A DNA stretch of 64,000 bases. Origin: Tieghemiomyces parasiticus (taxonomy: Eukaryota; Kickxellomycota; Dimargaritomycetes; Dimargaritales; Dimargaritaceae). The DNA lies in the NCBI GenBank assembly GCA_027575765.1, contig JANBPT010000132.1:1-64000 (forward strand). The letters are read 5' to 3'. Shown here piece after piece: positions 48,101 through 63,251 of the stretch (its first letter is position 1; each line of letters starts with the position of its first letter). The notes beneath the pieces were generated by a model. That model was not told the DNA's origin. It saw only the letters and a list, made by a program, of their open reading frames with translations, and searched no databases. Made by a program: the position numbers and the translations under genes.

Positions 48101-51100
48101 CGTTGAAGCCGCCTTAAGCAGGCGAGGTATGTGTGCAATGGCCCTGGAAGTCGGCGGCAAACATTGGAGCGCGGCTAATCGATGGTGGGCATGGGTGGCG
48201 AGAGAACGGCAAGTGGCTTACACGCAACGAAAATATCAAATATGCCAGATATATTGCTATAAAACTATTAGATTTAGGCTTTTTTAAAAAAAAAACAAGG
48301 TTGGGTGGATGATCGTGATGCTTGTGGTGCGGGCCAAAAGCCGGGGGAGGCGGAAGAGAGTTTAAACAGCGGGCGGAGGAGCAAGGTGGTAAGGATGGGG
48401 AAAAAGAAGAACGGCAAAGTAAAATTCGTACAGTCCTGAACTAATCTGATTAGTCCGACAGGTAACATCAAGGTCCTTTTCTTCCACTGGTCTTCTCTAT
48501 GGGAACCCGCGAATGAAAAGGCGGTAGCGGGGAGTCCGCAGCATAGACGAGTCGCCACCGGCTGACGCCCTTCTCGCAAGCTCGCATTACCGGGACGCTC
48601 CCTTACCCAAAAGTAGCGAGGGAGGAGGGTGGGGTGAAAAACCGGGTGACTGCTCGGGGCAGATGGGGAGGGTCAAAGCCAGGCAATCTCGGTTGGGAGA
48701 TTAGATCCCCCTCTCCTCCTTCAACCTTACAATCAATTAACCAGTCGAAGCCTCTTATCCGAGTGCCTATATCTCTCCAGTGCTAGCGGATACCACGCTG
48801 ATCAATCGGCAAGTCTATGATGAGGGAGGGAGTGGGAGGATTGATCGATGGCTAAAGCGGCAATTTCATCCTCTAAGCCTGTACGCCACCCCGTCCACTT
48901 TTACCAATACCATTTCCGAGCTCTGTATTTAGGTTTTTTTTTGATATTTTATGAGTCCAATGGGGGGGGGAGGCGGCGGTTAGCCAGTTGAAACCTACCG
49001 GCCCTACTATCACCTTAACCAGTTCTACCATGGGCGGCTGCAATCAGGCGGGATCGTCCGAATTGTCCTATAGCCCTTGCCAATGTGTGTGTGTGTATGA
49101 ATATATTTAGGGAGATGGGGCGAGAGATGCGGGGAATTAGCCAATCCCAGCGGAAGGAAGCGCAATGATTGCTTGATTCTCCAGGGACATGTCAAGGGTA
49201 TGTATCGTGTCAGTACGCCTACGTACCTGCTCACCGGATATGTATGAGTGCGACACACACACACACATATATTCTCTTTCTCTCTCTTTGCGAGCCAGGA
49301 TATCGGGGAGATGCCTGGTACATATTTCGGTTTCCGACAGCTCACCAGGGCTCTGAGGAGATTACAAGCGTGGCGTCAAGCAAGTATGATACCTGTAACA
49401 CATACTGCCCCTCCCCACAGGACAGGTTGGGAGATTGTTCCAGGGGGGGGAATGAGGAATAACCCGGCAATTTGAAACCATTGTCATAGGACTGTCCAAC
49501 GCTCATTACACCCGGGAGGCTTCAAGGCCTGGCGGAAAGGGTCAGTCGACAGTCGACGGGCCCATCTGAGACCAGGCGTAGAAGGAAGACGAATGAGAGA
49601 TAAGGGATCCTGCTTAAACCCTCTCTCTTAACCTGAATAGTCTATTTTAGACTACTTAACCGATTGTTTACTGAGCTCAATGGCGCGATGCTAAGTTTTT
49701 TTTTTTCCAACCGGACAACCAATAAATTTCTTGATATTACGAAGGCTGTGAGGCCGCATTCTCAGGTAGTCGGCCCAATCAACCGGGCGGAGGGCCAATT
49801 AATCGTTCTCTCTATTTTTTTTACACAGCCCTCCCGCATTGTGCACCGCGTCGTAGGCCTATACAAAACAGCGACGGGAATGTCCATAAAGGGGGTCAAA
49901 TTGTAAGGCCTAACAGGTCTGCACCTGTCTGAGGCTTGCAAAAAACAACCCAGCCGTGGCGGTTGGGCAGTAAATATTCATGCCGATGAAGCATCCGGCA
50001 CCGTCCCTAGTTCTCTCCTTTCACTTTCATATGTTTCGACCTCCAGCGCATTAGAATCGCAAAATACCCCCCAAGGCCTTTTAGTTGACGCCAAGGCTTT
50101 GATGCCATGGTATCCATGAAAAAATAATAATGGCATGCAACGTGAGGTACGGGATGCAAACTCGGTACACATCAAATAATAATACTGTTATTATACAGGA
50201 GGAGGGCAAAGAGGAACCAAAGCTCGCGGGCGGGGAACTCCCATGTATGGGCAGCTTGTAAAAGCGCAACAACGTAAACGAGAAAAACAGAGACACACAC
50301 ATATATAAGAGTGCCTATGCGGAATAAGAACTACAGACGTGGGTAAGTTGGACAGGAAAACTGAGTCGCCGATGCATTTATGTAGGGGGAAACAGTACGA
50401 AGTAGAAGGTACGGCATCTCCACATGGACCGTCGATGACCGGACCTACAGCCCGCCACTGGTTGGCGTAGAGTAGGAAGAGATGAGGGCCTATGTAGAGC
50501 GGGAAAGCCAAACGGGGTGCGGGGGAGGGGGGTGAGAATGAGGTGGAAGTGCGGAGAGGAAATCGGGGCTGCAACGAAAGGGTATGGGGGCGGTGGCGGA
50601 GGGATGGGACAGTTAGGGATACGAAACTACTGGCCACCCTAAATTATGGTAGACAGACATACCAGGGGGAAGAGTGGACTAAGGGTAAGAGTAAGTCAAG
50701 ACTCCCCCCCTCTGACAGGTAATTCCGAAGCCTTGTCGGTCCATGGTTACATAACGTAGCTACATGATTCCTCGTTGAACCGTCCGTTCGACTCATAACC
50801 TCGCCACAACTGCCGGAGCAGACGGGAAGGAGGGGGGGGGAAAAGAAGCAGGAAACAGGCACGCCTGCACCAACGTATGAGGAACCTCTAACCTCCGCCA
50901 CAGGCCCCATGGATGGGATCCCTCTCCCTGTCCTCCTGGTCCATCAGACCAAGATCCAAAGACAAATGGTGAGCCCACAGATTGGAGGCGTCAGCAAGGT
51001 TAAAAGATAACGCGAATCGCCGGGGCGCATCGATGGGTAGTCCTGGTCAAGTAGAGCTATAAACGAACCAAAACTCTCATCCACACCTACACACATACAC

Positions 51101-54100
51101 GGGAGGGAGGGAGGGGGGAGGCGTTGCAGGGGAGGGTAGATAGGGAAGGCGGGAAAGAAGAAGTCCATGAAAAATGGAAGGGCCCTGTAGGTCACATGGG
51201 TTACACGGATTGACCGGGCCAGACCAAACCCCCCGATCGTGATCAGACCACCGGCGAGTTTCGGCTTTAGCCTAGCTTCTTACGCATCGTTTGCGTACGG
51301 ATCCTGGGAAGGACGGTGGGTGAATACGCGCGTACTAGGTGGGCGATGGAGGGCGGGCATGTGGTCATGATCCCCGATCTTGCTCGCTAACCGCTAGTTA
51401 TGGGTGACACTTGTTCTTGTAGAGAAGCCAAAAGGGATAGTAGGAGAGCGGGGGGGCATTTCGGTAGCCTCGCGCTTAATACCTCTTAAGTTGGAACTGA
51501 ATCATAAATGCTGCCGGATGCTTACGTTCCAAGGCACTCACATTTGGCTGATACCGAGAGACAAGGTGTAATCCTGTTCGGTTAAAGGCCTAGATATCTG
51601 ATGCCTCACTCCCCCCCTAAACATATGGGGAAGAGTATTACAATTAATAAGCCTTATTTCTGTCAAAAACTGACAGCAATCCAATTGAGAACCTAACCCC
51701 CCCCACTGCCTTGCACCTTCGAGCTGTAGCGGGGTCTGGCGCACGATCATTTAGAAGCAATAGCCTTTGTTGGGCCACGTACGTGTGGAGAAGGGCAGGG
51801 GCGGATAGAGATGGAGACTTCAAACTGGTCTAACCTGTCGCCTAATGGGGTTGATCAGTCATTTCAGGAGACATCCGTCTGGCATAGTCAATTATATGTG
51901 GATCTTGTACCGGATCAGCCTCTTCTGTACTTTAGGAGAGTGGCAATCTGATATCCATCGCCTGGCTACCTTTCCCTTTCAATCTCTATTCTTACCTGTA
52001 CACTCGCCCACCAACACAATGTCACCCTTGACCCAAGAGGGATTCCGTTGTTTGCCATGGAAGGGTTATTGAGACCTCGTGCTCGGAAGACTGCAGTGTA
52101 TAGATAGGATCCTTGCAATTTCCTGCACTCGGCTGACTCGATGTGCTCTATGGGTTGGATAGCGAGTGGTCGGATATTCTGTCGCGGTATCGAGTAAGGG
52201 TTTCGTCCATTCTTTTGTCACCTTCTACCCTTAGCACCTCCGTGTTCTTTCTTGGGCATTTCTCTTCTGAGGTCTCTGTTTATATCGTCTCTCCGTTTGA
52301 GTCCCTAGACACCCACCCTCCCCCCATTTTACCCCACATTGCCACGTCAATAGGTTACCGTAGCAGACACATGACCAAGTCACGTCCTCACCCTTGCAGT
52401 GATGTGAAGCAGCGGGTAACGTAAGCTAAGGAAAGAAGGTGTGTAGCATGTGCAAGGGTGGCATTGCAACGAACTGAACCAGGTGAAGAGGTACATCATA
52501 GCCCACTCTCCCCCTAGTGCATGGGGCAGTCAAATCAGGGGCCAGCGGGAGCAACGTCATGTCGTAATTGCACTACAAATTAAGCCGCTACTGGCATGCC
52601 TGTCGCACAGCGCTGGGCCTATTACTATCACCATCGCCCTCAGCTGCGATCCTAAACGCGCGTCACGGTCGATCCGGAGCGTCTGTCAGACTACGTAGAA
52701 GCGGTGTGAGATCGAGAGGTAAGAATACCGAACATGCCGGCGGCTTCTGAGCGATCCATTAGCGTTGCCAGGTACTAAGCGACGGGGGGACTGAAATAAA
52801 CGCTCGTAATTAACCTGATAATGGGGAGTGGAGCAAGTCGTCTCTCATCTAACGGCCTATCCGTTGGATGGCATGGGCCTAGGTAGGGATGTGCCCGTAC
52901 AGGTATACACACATAAATGACGTCGTAAGCGAAGGTCAGATGCCCCTAACGCATCCCCCCCACTCATATTTCATTTTGTTACACCCCTCCCTCCTTATAT
53001 CCATCCTGAGACTCATTCTATAGTAGGAGTGCCGAGGAACCCCCCTTTCAAGAGGAGGGCTAGTCGCAACCATCTACTATACAAAGTGTTGAAACCAGAC
53101 CGTTACGCCATAAGGGAGTTGTTTGAACAGTCTACAATAATGACGACTGCTGGCTGGCGAACTACAGCGGGCTGGACGGTGTCTAGCTATAACGGTCTGG
53201 AGTTTGGCCTGGCGGGTGTGAAGGTGTCACAGAACGCCGCCCTATCTACCGGCCGTTCCTGGCGCCAATCATCGCAGAGTGTAACGGCACACGTCTCCGG
53301 TACCCTGCCTAGCTTACATTATCGGCGTGCACCCTAAGAGCAAACACCGAATAATGCGGTATGTCAACCTAAAGAGGGCACCATAGTGAGGACCACATAC
53401 TCCTCGCATATAATGGTAGGGGTGGAGGGGGAAGAAGTGAACCAGACAAACGGGACGTGTCCGTTTCTTCGTTAGTTGTAATACGGTAAGCGAGAGGGAT
53501 GTCTTCTATCATTAATATTAAGAGTAGTATATGAATCCAACACCTCAGACAATTATTCGAGGGGTCAGGCGACCTTACCATGGGGCCGAACCCCACCGGC
53601 TCGGCTTTTTACTGCCCCCACCCCTCTCTCCCTTTGGAGCATGGGTGATAGATTAGCCTCAATGACGGTAAGCTTGGGTAAAGTATGAATGCTATCGAAT
53701 ACACATTTGGATTGTCGGCTGACGGGATGCTGAGCCGGAAGTGTTAGCGCCCATGTCAAGCTGCATAATACACACTCCTCCATCTCCTCCATAAACCTAC
53801 GCCCAGTTCATTCTAACCCCCGTATCGCGCAACGATGTATAGGCCCTGTTTTGCCAAAAATGAACACCGGTAACCCGTTCAACTTTTTCAGAATCCCACT
53901 AGTAGTTTCCACCACCCCACCTTCCTCCCTTCAACGATCGGCATCTGCCCTATCACGACTCCCTTGTGACTTCCAGTACCCGATCACGTATATTGTGAGG
54001 TATGAGGAAAACTCTTAAAAAACTCCCTAATGTAAGGGGCGAGCTGGTTGTGCCGGAGCCTTGGCATTTGTAATATTGTTTAATTGTCGGTGCACCTAGG

Positions 54101-57100
54101 TCACTAGACAACAAACACGGGCTTGATTGCAAGGAAATCCCAATGTGGTGTTGCCATATGCCATCTCATTTTGAGTAATTGAGGGGGGTGGGTTAGTTTG
54201 CGCTTTTCCTCACGCATCTCCGTCTTAAACTTTCCCTACTTTTAAGTAGCAGCAGCATGCGTGTCAGCCCTCCCCCTATGCAACAAAACATTACAGGGTT
54301 ATCCATTGCTGAGTAGCTTTAGAGGTTTTTTATTGCTGTGTGCACAATTTCCACCTACGGATTGTTAACGGTTGGGTTAGTCGGCACATGTAAAGTGCCA
54401 CCCATCTCATTTCGTCCCTAATTGACACGGTGGCGTCCCAGGTGTCGCCAGAACAAAGCTCTAACCAGGCACTGTTTGCTTTCTAAAGTACTCACGTTAA
54501 CATTGCCTATTGGAAAAGAAACGGATGACATTCAAAAGAACCTCTGCGAATGACTCACCATCACGCCAAAGTTCTGATACCGATGCCAGTTTTCAGGTCC
54601 ACTTTCAGGATGTCCCACTGGATTGCCATTACATTTCCGGTGTTGGATTTATAAGCTGGCGCTACTGGGGTTCTCGTGTCGCTACACCTCCTACCTGCCG
54701 CGTACCACCATTTCTAGCTTATTCTTAACCCTTTGAAACCTGTCACCCGGTCATCATCCCAATGATCTAATGACCGTCTCACCAGTGCAACCTGCCCCGT
54801 TATGCGGTCAGCTAGACAGTTCGGCCGTGCGGCCGTTATTATGAAAGAAGGACCATGCTTAGCATAGACTCTTAATCTCCGTAAGGTATCGTTGTGGCTG
54901 TCTTGGTATGCTATACGACCTGGTAAATAAGTGTCAGGTGGGCTGTGCGGACAAATTTTAATAGAAAATAAAAGAGGAACATGTCCTCTTGTGCCTAGGC
55001 TCCCTGTCATGGACTACTAGGCGGTGGTGGTAGAGTAGTGTGGCCGGCCGAAACTACATTTTCTTCTTCATTATTTGAGACCAATCCACCCTCGTTCTTT
55101 ACCATGTTAGCCCTTTTCGGTTAGCTCCAGGGAATGGGGAGGCGCCTGAGTCGATATGTCGGGGTTTATCGCCACTATACGCCCTCGTCCTGAACCCCAA
55201 TTTCCCCCCTTACATCACAGGGAAGGGGAAGGAGGGGGAATGATCCTTTTAATGCCATTCTTACAAGCCAGCTGGCAATGCTGGTACCAGTAATTCTCCG
55301 AAAGTCACTGTGCCCTCGGGGTCCTTGACCTGCATCCCGCTGCTCCGCCGCTCCAGACGCATACCATTACCTCATTATAGTTTCCATAAATGGAATTATT
55401 CAAGGGTGTAGGCACCGATCTCCCAGGCGCACGCATCCTGTTTGCCCTAGTTACCCAGTCCCAGACGTTCAGCTCCTTAAGAGGAGGAAGCGATGGCCCA
55501 ATTCTCGGATATTATCGTTGGAAGGCAAAGGGAGTCAAGTATGCCGAAACGGCCATATGCAATCCGGTTTATAGTGACTCTTGTGGGAGCACGCCAAACT
55601 GAGGTAATCGTAAAAGTCATTCCCGCAACCCCTCAGAGTGAGTTGGGCAAGTCAAGAAATGATGGCGGTGGAAATGTCCCTCTGAAGTGAGATAAATTGG
55701 CTCCGGCACCATTACCATAGGCCTCAGCGAGTAAGATTTCCCTGCGCTGGCGTGTTATAGCTGGAAACGGACGTGGTAATTGAGTGGTTTCCGGGAGCCC
55801 TTAAAGTGGTCGAGCAACCCACTTTTACGTACAAGGCCGACGATGGTGAAAACATGTGGCTCGCATTTTGTCCCCATCCTCCCTCTCTACCTACTCGTTG
55901 GGGATGGGTCGCTTTAATGCAAGGGCCGTTTAGTGGGACTCAACGGGTTATGGACGCTGTGAATACTCTTGACCTTAGTGTGACGACCGACCGGGAGCTG
56001 GCTAGTATTTGCTGTGGGACCAGAGAAAGGGGGAGCTGTTGTGGTCGATGGACTTCCCCTCCCCTCTCTACTCTCCGCCCCTTCATAGTTCCTCCCCTGA
56101 AATGAGACTTCCCCGCTCGCATGGTCGAATCAGGGTCATGGTATCCCGAATGATGTCATCGTGACTTCATACCACCTTTTCCTTTCCTTTAGGGTACACA
56201 AGAGGGGGCATCAGAGGTACGTTGGCCTTTCCCTACTCCGCACTTTTGATAGGCCTATAAATTCTCCGGTGAGCTGTTTGGATGGGAGGGTTGACTATAC
56301 CGTATTGTGTCCATATAAGGCAACGCACTGTTTTGATGGACTTTGCCAGGGAGATTCGGCAGAATCCCACGCAAGCCACCCCATAATACATGCATCCTCC
56401 CTCTTCTCGTGGTGAAGTTGACCCGTCGCCGTTTCTGAATAATTTCCCCGCTCGACCATAAAGCTCCGACTCCACCACTTCCTACCCACTTCTGTCGTAC
56501 TGAGCCCCGACATACTGTATAATATTGCTGGTAATTTTGTAATACTATATGATCTAGTAGGCAAGTAGCCATATTGCGTACACCGAGAGATAACGTATCT
56601 GATCGTAGGAAGATGGTGGATAGACAACGAGAGGCTCGAAATGTGATTAAGGAATGAATAAAAGAGCCGCCCGGGTAATGGCATCTGTCAGTTGCACGCC
56701 CTTCCCTGACCAGTATCCATCCCGTCGACTCTGATGTCAGTGCCGTCCACTATCGTATATACCGCCACGACCTTTATCAATTGGCTCACTACCCAACTCC
56801 CGTCCTTCTTTTCGTCATGGGTATTGTGAACGATTATGGGGCGTGCACCCGGGGGGGGGCGCAAGGAAAACGTGGATGTTGGGTCGAGACCGACGGGGAG
56901 TATAGGATAAACCAAGGATCTATTGTACACTTGGCCTGTCGAAATGTAGTGAGTGATAGTCCACTAATATACCGGTGAGGCTTAATTTGGCCGACAGGAA
57001 GTCGTCTTTTTAGCCAAAGAGGCCCGGCGACATGCGGTCCATCGGCGGGGAGAAAATCCCGATTTATCTCTTTGGGGCGAAGCTGGAGGTCCTCGAGGCC

Positions 57101-58459
57101 GCTATTCATCTCTGGACATTACCAAAACACTACTGATACCTGTCAGAGAGACGTAATGGCGCATTCTTACAGGATTTATGAGGATCAAAGGTGTTTGATG
57201 TTGCAATGGTAAACCTGGGAAGCTCGTTGGTGGTTTGATGGGAAATTCACTTGTCAGCCCCTTTGGTTATAGTAAGAGACGCCTATTATTCTTCATAATA
57301 ATGGTAGATGTAACGAATCTGCCGCGGCTTTCAACCATAAAACCCTCTCCTCTGGAAAGTCTTAACTGGCCGACTCTGATTCACTACGGATTCGCTCCGA
57401 TAACGATCACACTAATCATCAATCGGCTCTAAATGCCATTTGGCTACTCTGGTCCCCCGTTCCGCCCCCCCCCCTTACGGTTCATTCGACTTCATTCTTG
57501 TCGTCATATTCGCTTAACCGCTTTGAGACGAATTGGCTTCGATGGCCAATCTTGCTTCCGCTGGGCTGACGTTAACGACCGATTTGATGGTAGAGTTTCT
57601 GTAGTAAATGGGTTTATGTACACGCTCAAGAGGTTACAAAAATTAAGAGCTACGCCAAAGTGACTCTGGGTCTCTCAGTCTACCGTTGCTAAGAGGAGAG
57701 TGACTATAGAAAAGGGTGCGTATAGAAGCGTTTATCTCTTGGTTGACTGGACCTGAACGGATGGCAGTTTCCTCTCGAACCCCGTTGTGTATTTTTTTAT
57801 GCTGTCCTCTTTTTTGTTCCCAAAGTGTATGAAGAGAATCGAGCAATCATCGCTACATTCATATTCGTTGTATATCCCTTAACAGCCCAACAACTGTACG
57901 TGTACTAGATACGGGTTAGATACACCGGGTGCACCTATGAGGCAGAGAATAAGTTCAGTGGCCAAATCATTGCATGGTAGGAGAAAATTTTCAAAAATAA
58001 AAAGTAAACTATCGTTTAAATTCAGAACTGGGGTGTGGGTTATAGATTGGATGCTAGCGGTGGTAGCAAAGAGGCACCTCCAAGTAGCCACCCCGTCGTC
58101 ATCGCGGTAAACCTACACCATCAGCGTTCTCGCCCCAACAGTCGAACAGCAAGCCGCCAAGTTCATCTCTGCCGCTAATTCCTCCACCAAATGCCAAGCT
58201 TTACTTCCATTCTTACCTTGCATCAGACCATACTATCCACCAGCCATTACCCACCCCTATTCATCTAATATATTAAACTTGCCTTTTCCTGACTTGTGAC
58301 AAGGCAAATACTAACCACCTCCCCACCTTGCATAATGCACACTATAACTCATAAGGGAGTCTCGCCGGCTATAGAAGCCTACGAAAAAAAATACCTCAAT
58401 ATAGATTGTCGTTATCTACTACACTTTATTACTATATTGATCAACCTGAATCCCTACCT
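45113..58459. other. Large gene-poor region
   Basis: More than 13 kb without a supportable gene. Open frames are short, lack GC-rich third positions and match nothing I recognise. Visible structure is limited to G/C runs (47916-47926, 48962-48970, 50832-50840, 56851-56859, 57465-57474) and short GT/CA arrays near 46850-46868, 49085-49100 and 49254-49267. No tRNA or rRNA was recognised. Confidence 0.4.
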
Positions 58460-58870
58460 GCTACTATAGCTGTCATTTTATTGAATAGCGATCGTTAGGT
58501 TTTTTTTATACTTGAGCTATGACTGGTATCATGCATAGCGACTATGTAGCCTGGACTAGGGAATCCTAAACGACAGGCCAAGGCGAGGCTAGGCGCTGGC
58601 AGAAATGGGAGGGCAGCTAGATAGCCGCCAGATCCGGAATAGAGAGAGGAGAAGGCCCTAAAAGATTAGAAGGCGACACCCAGTTTAGATAATAAAAGTG
58701 GTGGAAGGGCTGAGCCACCAGGGAGATGGAGAGATAGTCCTTCCATTAATCAGCAACTATATGGCGCAGTCATCAAGTCTGGGTGGCACTACTTGGGACG
58801 GAAATGTGGCCAATTGGCCTCACTTGGGATATGACTCAGGGGGCGGGGTTTTAGGCAATGACAACGCTGA
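58460..58870 (-). repeat. Dispersed solo-LTR-like repeat, copy B
   Basis: On the minus strand it follows copy C (9050-9515) block by block: AAAACCC, TGAGTCATATCCCAAGTG, TTTCCGTCCCAAGTAG, GCGCCATATAGTTGCTGATT, GGTGTCGCCTTCTA, CAAGTATAAAAAAAACC (about 58496-58513) and ATTCAATAAAATGACAGC. Relative to copy A many CpG sites are replaced by TpG or CpA. Boundaries are approximate. Confidence 0.65.
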
Positions 58871-59172
58871 TGGTGGCGTACAAAGGGTATTGCTAGCAAC
58901 TCAAAAATAAAGCTCATCCTAGGGCTCGATAGGTGACGACGGTTAACGATTTCTCAACTGAGTACATGCTTCCCTGCATGGCCCGGTGCCACCCAAGGGT
59001 ACATGTTTTAAAATGTTGAAATGTTAAAATGAGATGTGGTCGAACTGAAGAGCTAAACCCAGGAGAGGTGGCTTCAGTATTTAGTGTAAATGTTTAGAAA
59101 GTTGTGGAAACTCTAAAGGTTCAAGAAAGTTCTAGGTAGACACGTTATTGGCCTGATGGAAAGAACAATCTA

Positions 59173-61315
59173 TTAAAACCCAATATCCATATCATCCCAT
59201 GGCTTCAGCACCAGGGAATTAGTCTCGTTCTTAAAATGCTGCGCGACAAGGGCGTTCAGCTGCTTGCGGCTGATGGGAATTTCGCGCTGACCATTGTACC
59301 GGTGCAGCTGGAATTCCTGCGGGACGCCTTCTAGTTCCTAGTGTGGGAGTGCAGGTAAGCCATGGTCAACGGGATGATACGCCGGATTGATCCTGCAGGT
59401 TAGACTCCGACGGTCGTTTTTCTTTCTCGTTTTGGGGAGTTTTGTCACTTGGGTCATTACCAGTCGCAGATTCCGCCCAGAAATCCTTTTCAAAGTCCTT
59501 ACCTCTCGTATCCGCGCTGCCAACTCGCCAAGCGAAGCCCGGGGCGAAATGAACACGGCACCTAGCAAATGGTCGTCACTGTGGGTTTCGTGGTACACGA
59601 GTACCTCGCGCTCCTCATTAGATACGGATGATGGCGTCTGGGCTGGTATCTGCGGGACAACAGTCGTCGCCAATGGTACGGGGGGCCGCGAGATCGCCTC
59701 GACGGGGACTGGCCGAACCTCAGCAGCGGGTGCTTCGGCGTCGGCGTGCTGACGGGGTACGTAGCCGTCGGGCAGCTCCCACTGTTTGCTGAGGTCAGGA
59801 TGACGGAGGTAGGCTGGCACGAAAGTATCGCCCTCGTCGTTGGTAGCCTCGTTGAGGGATAGAGTTGCTCTGCTGGAGTCGTCACCCACAATGGCCGAGT
59901 CTAGACCCATCTCCTTGAGCGAGGTTTCCCAGCGCCCAGTTTCCGTGCCCCCAGCTTCACTGGCCGTAGTTCTTTGTTTGTAGGCTGTATGAATGGGGGG
60001 GAACAGGCCGCGATACGTTGCGAATGGACCATGATAGGGGCAGAGACAATGATATCGTAGTGATGGCGGCGTCGTTAGATTCGGATCTCAGCGTCGGTAT
60101 ACTCGAGGCATAAACGATGGTACTGCGGGAAGAAGTATGTGCCAATTATCTTGGTCCCCGACGATTACACTTGCAAACTCCATGACGTATCACAAAGGAA
60201 TCGGGTCAGACCGTCCTTTAAGGAGTAAAGCGGCCAGGTCGGCCGTATGATATGCTTCACTTTTGGCTCCATCATGGATTCGCAAACACATTGTCTAAAT
60301 AGTAGACATGGTGGTCAGATACGGCATTGCCTTGGTACGGGGGGCTGGGTAAATAGGGAATTGTGCGTGTTGCCGATGGTTCGGCCAACCTTAGCCGTCT
60401 AGGCATCCCAAGTGTCCCAACGTCACGGGGCCGTAAATTAATCGATCCAGTATACGCCGCCAATCCGCTACGACCATTCCTGGCACAGGTCGTACCGTAA
60501 TAGGTCCCCATACCTTCGTATCCATGCAACTAGGATCACGTCACTCCCTGGCCTTTTCCTTACATGGCCGCTCAAAGCGAGAGAGAGAGAAAATAGTCAG
60601 CTGGTACCAGGCCAGCATCGACAGCTCTAACCATGTCCTCCCCTCCTTTTTTTCAGCCAGCCCCAAAACATCTAGACCATCCGTAATCTGCGGACGAATC
60701 GCTGCGAGCCAATAAAGTAACTTACCAGTCAGTACATGGTCCACTGCATCAGTGGCCGCTACGTCTCTAGCCGTCTCGCCCTTCTTGGTTCGAAGCTGGG
60801 GGTCGGCGCCGTAGCTGAGCAGGAGGGCCACGATGGTATGATGGCCGCGCTTACTAGCCCAGTGCAGGGCGGTCCTAGCGAGCGTGGACGTTTAGGGAAG
60901 AGATGGAGAGGAATAGAGAGCATCGTTGGGTGAATTTTCGGCATGAGATGGTGCGGGTTCCGTAATTAGGGCAGCTACTAGAACGCATCGGAAAAGCGGA
61001 GGGACCTGGGGGCTGCACGCTGATATACACCGGTGACTGTAGCCATCTAGTTTATCGTTTAGGAGCACCACGGAACCCATCCGACGAAACAGTGTATCAT
61101 GGCCCACCTAAGCTGGCCCATCTAGCATCGATACTATCTTAAACCCTCTCAACCTCTACCTTTAGCACCTACCAGTGGTTCATGGCATTGGCGGAATTCG
61201 GGTTGATTCCGGCCTTGAGCAGAATACCGACGGCCTTCCAGTTGCCCACGGCGGCGTATTCGTGAAGCTGGGCCTCCTGCTCGGCCACTTCACGGCGGAT
61301 CCGCTCAGCGTCCAT
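59173..61315 (-). CDS. ANKRD40-like ankyrin-repeat protein
   Basis: Four exons, 61315-61173, 60874-60726, 59984-59503 and 59316-59173, give 305 residues with matching phases. Two ankyrin repeats span about residues 12-95: LHEYAAVGNWKAVGILLKAG with GINPNSANAMNHW, then TALHWASKRGHHTIVALLLS with YGADPQLRTKKGETARDVA. A disordered, Pro/Val/Ala-rich middle follows. The C-terminal 90 residues (EVLVYHETHSDDHLLGAVFI, then EFQLHRYNGQREIPISRKQL and HFKNETNSLVLKPWDDMDIGF) look like a small ubiquitin-like or beta-grasp domain. This order matches animal ANKRD40 in outline; its molecular role is poorly known. Intron 2 is long (741 bp) and might hide a further exon. It is tandem with GALT on the same strand. 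Confidence 0.78.
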
Positions 61316-61817
61316 GTCGAATCGGTAAGAACTGGGCGGGGGATGAATGTGGTCGGGAGAGTGAGCTTATTGCGAGAAAGGTCAAGCACTGGCAGGGACA
61401 GGTCCGATTTGCAGAATGTGTCTTGAAAATGCGTCTTGCTAAAGGTGAAAGGTACAGCCTACGCCACCGTGACACTGTCCCGCTTAACTCTAGAATCGTC
61501 CCTACAAGTGAGGCACTTCCGATATCGTGCCTTCAATGGGACCACTGTATGGTCCGCCCCGCCTCTTACAGGGACACCTTAAACGGAAGTGATTGCATCT
61601 GGTGTGGCAAGAATCAGGAGAGCCTTGTCGACTGGAACATTAAAAATACGCGATACAAAATTGTCGCTTGACTCGAATGGCCTTGCAAAAAACCTTCAAA
61701 CCAAAAGGTGGTTTATTAATAATCGAGAATACTAGCCGACCGCGTCTGAAGATATCCCCGGGAAAGGCTAAATGGTGCGTTGCTTTGATTATGACCATGG
61801 GGGAGAGCAACTGCTTC
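61316..61817. other. Spacer between GALT and the ankyrin gene
   Basis: About 500 bp holding the promoter of the ankyrin gene and the 3' end of GALT. No gene and no clear TATA box are seen. Confidence 0.45.

Positions 61818-63251
<1,434 letters not shown>

Noticed and set aside
53029..53337. 102-residue plus-strand frame
   Set aside because: The composition looks random and there are no supporting signals.
60541..60725. Read-through of ankyrin exon 2 into intron 2 as a longer exon
   Set aside because: A strong GTAAGT donor at 60725 and a phase-matched acceptor at 59985 give a continuous protein; the read-through segment shows no ankyrin or family pattern.
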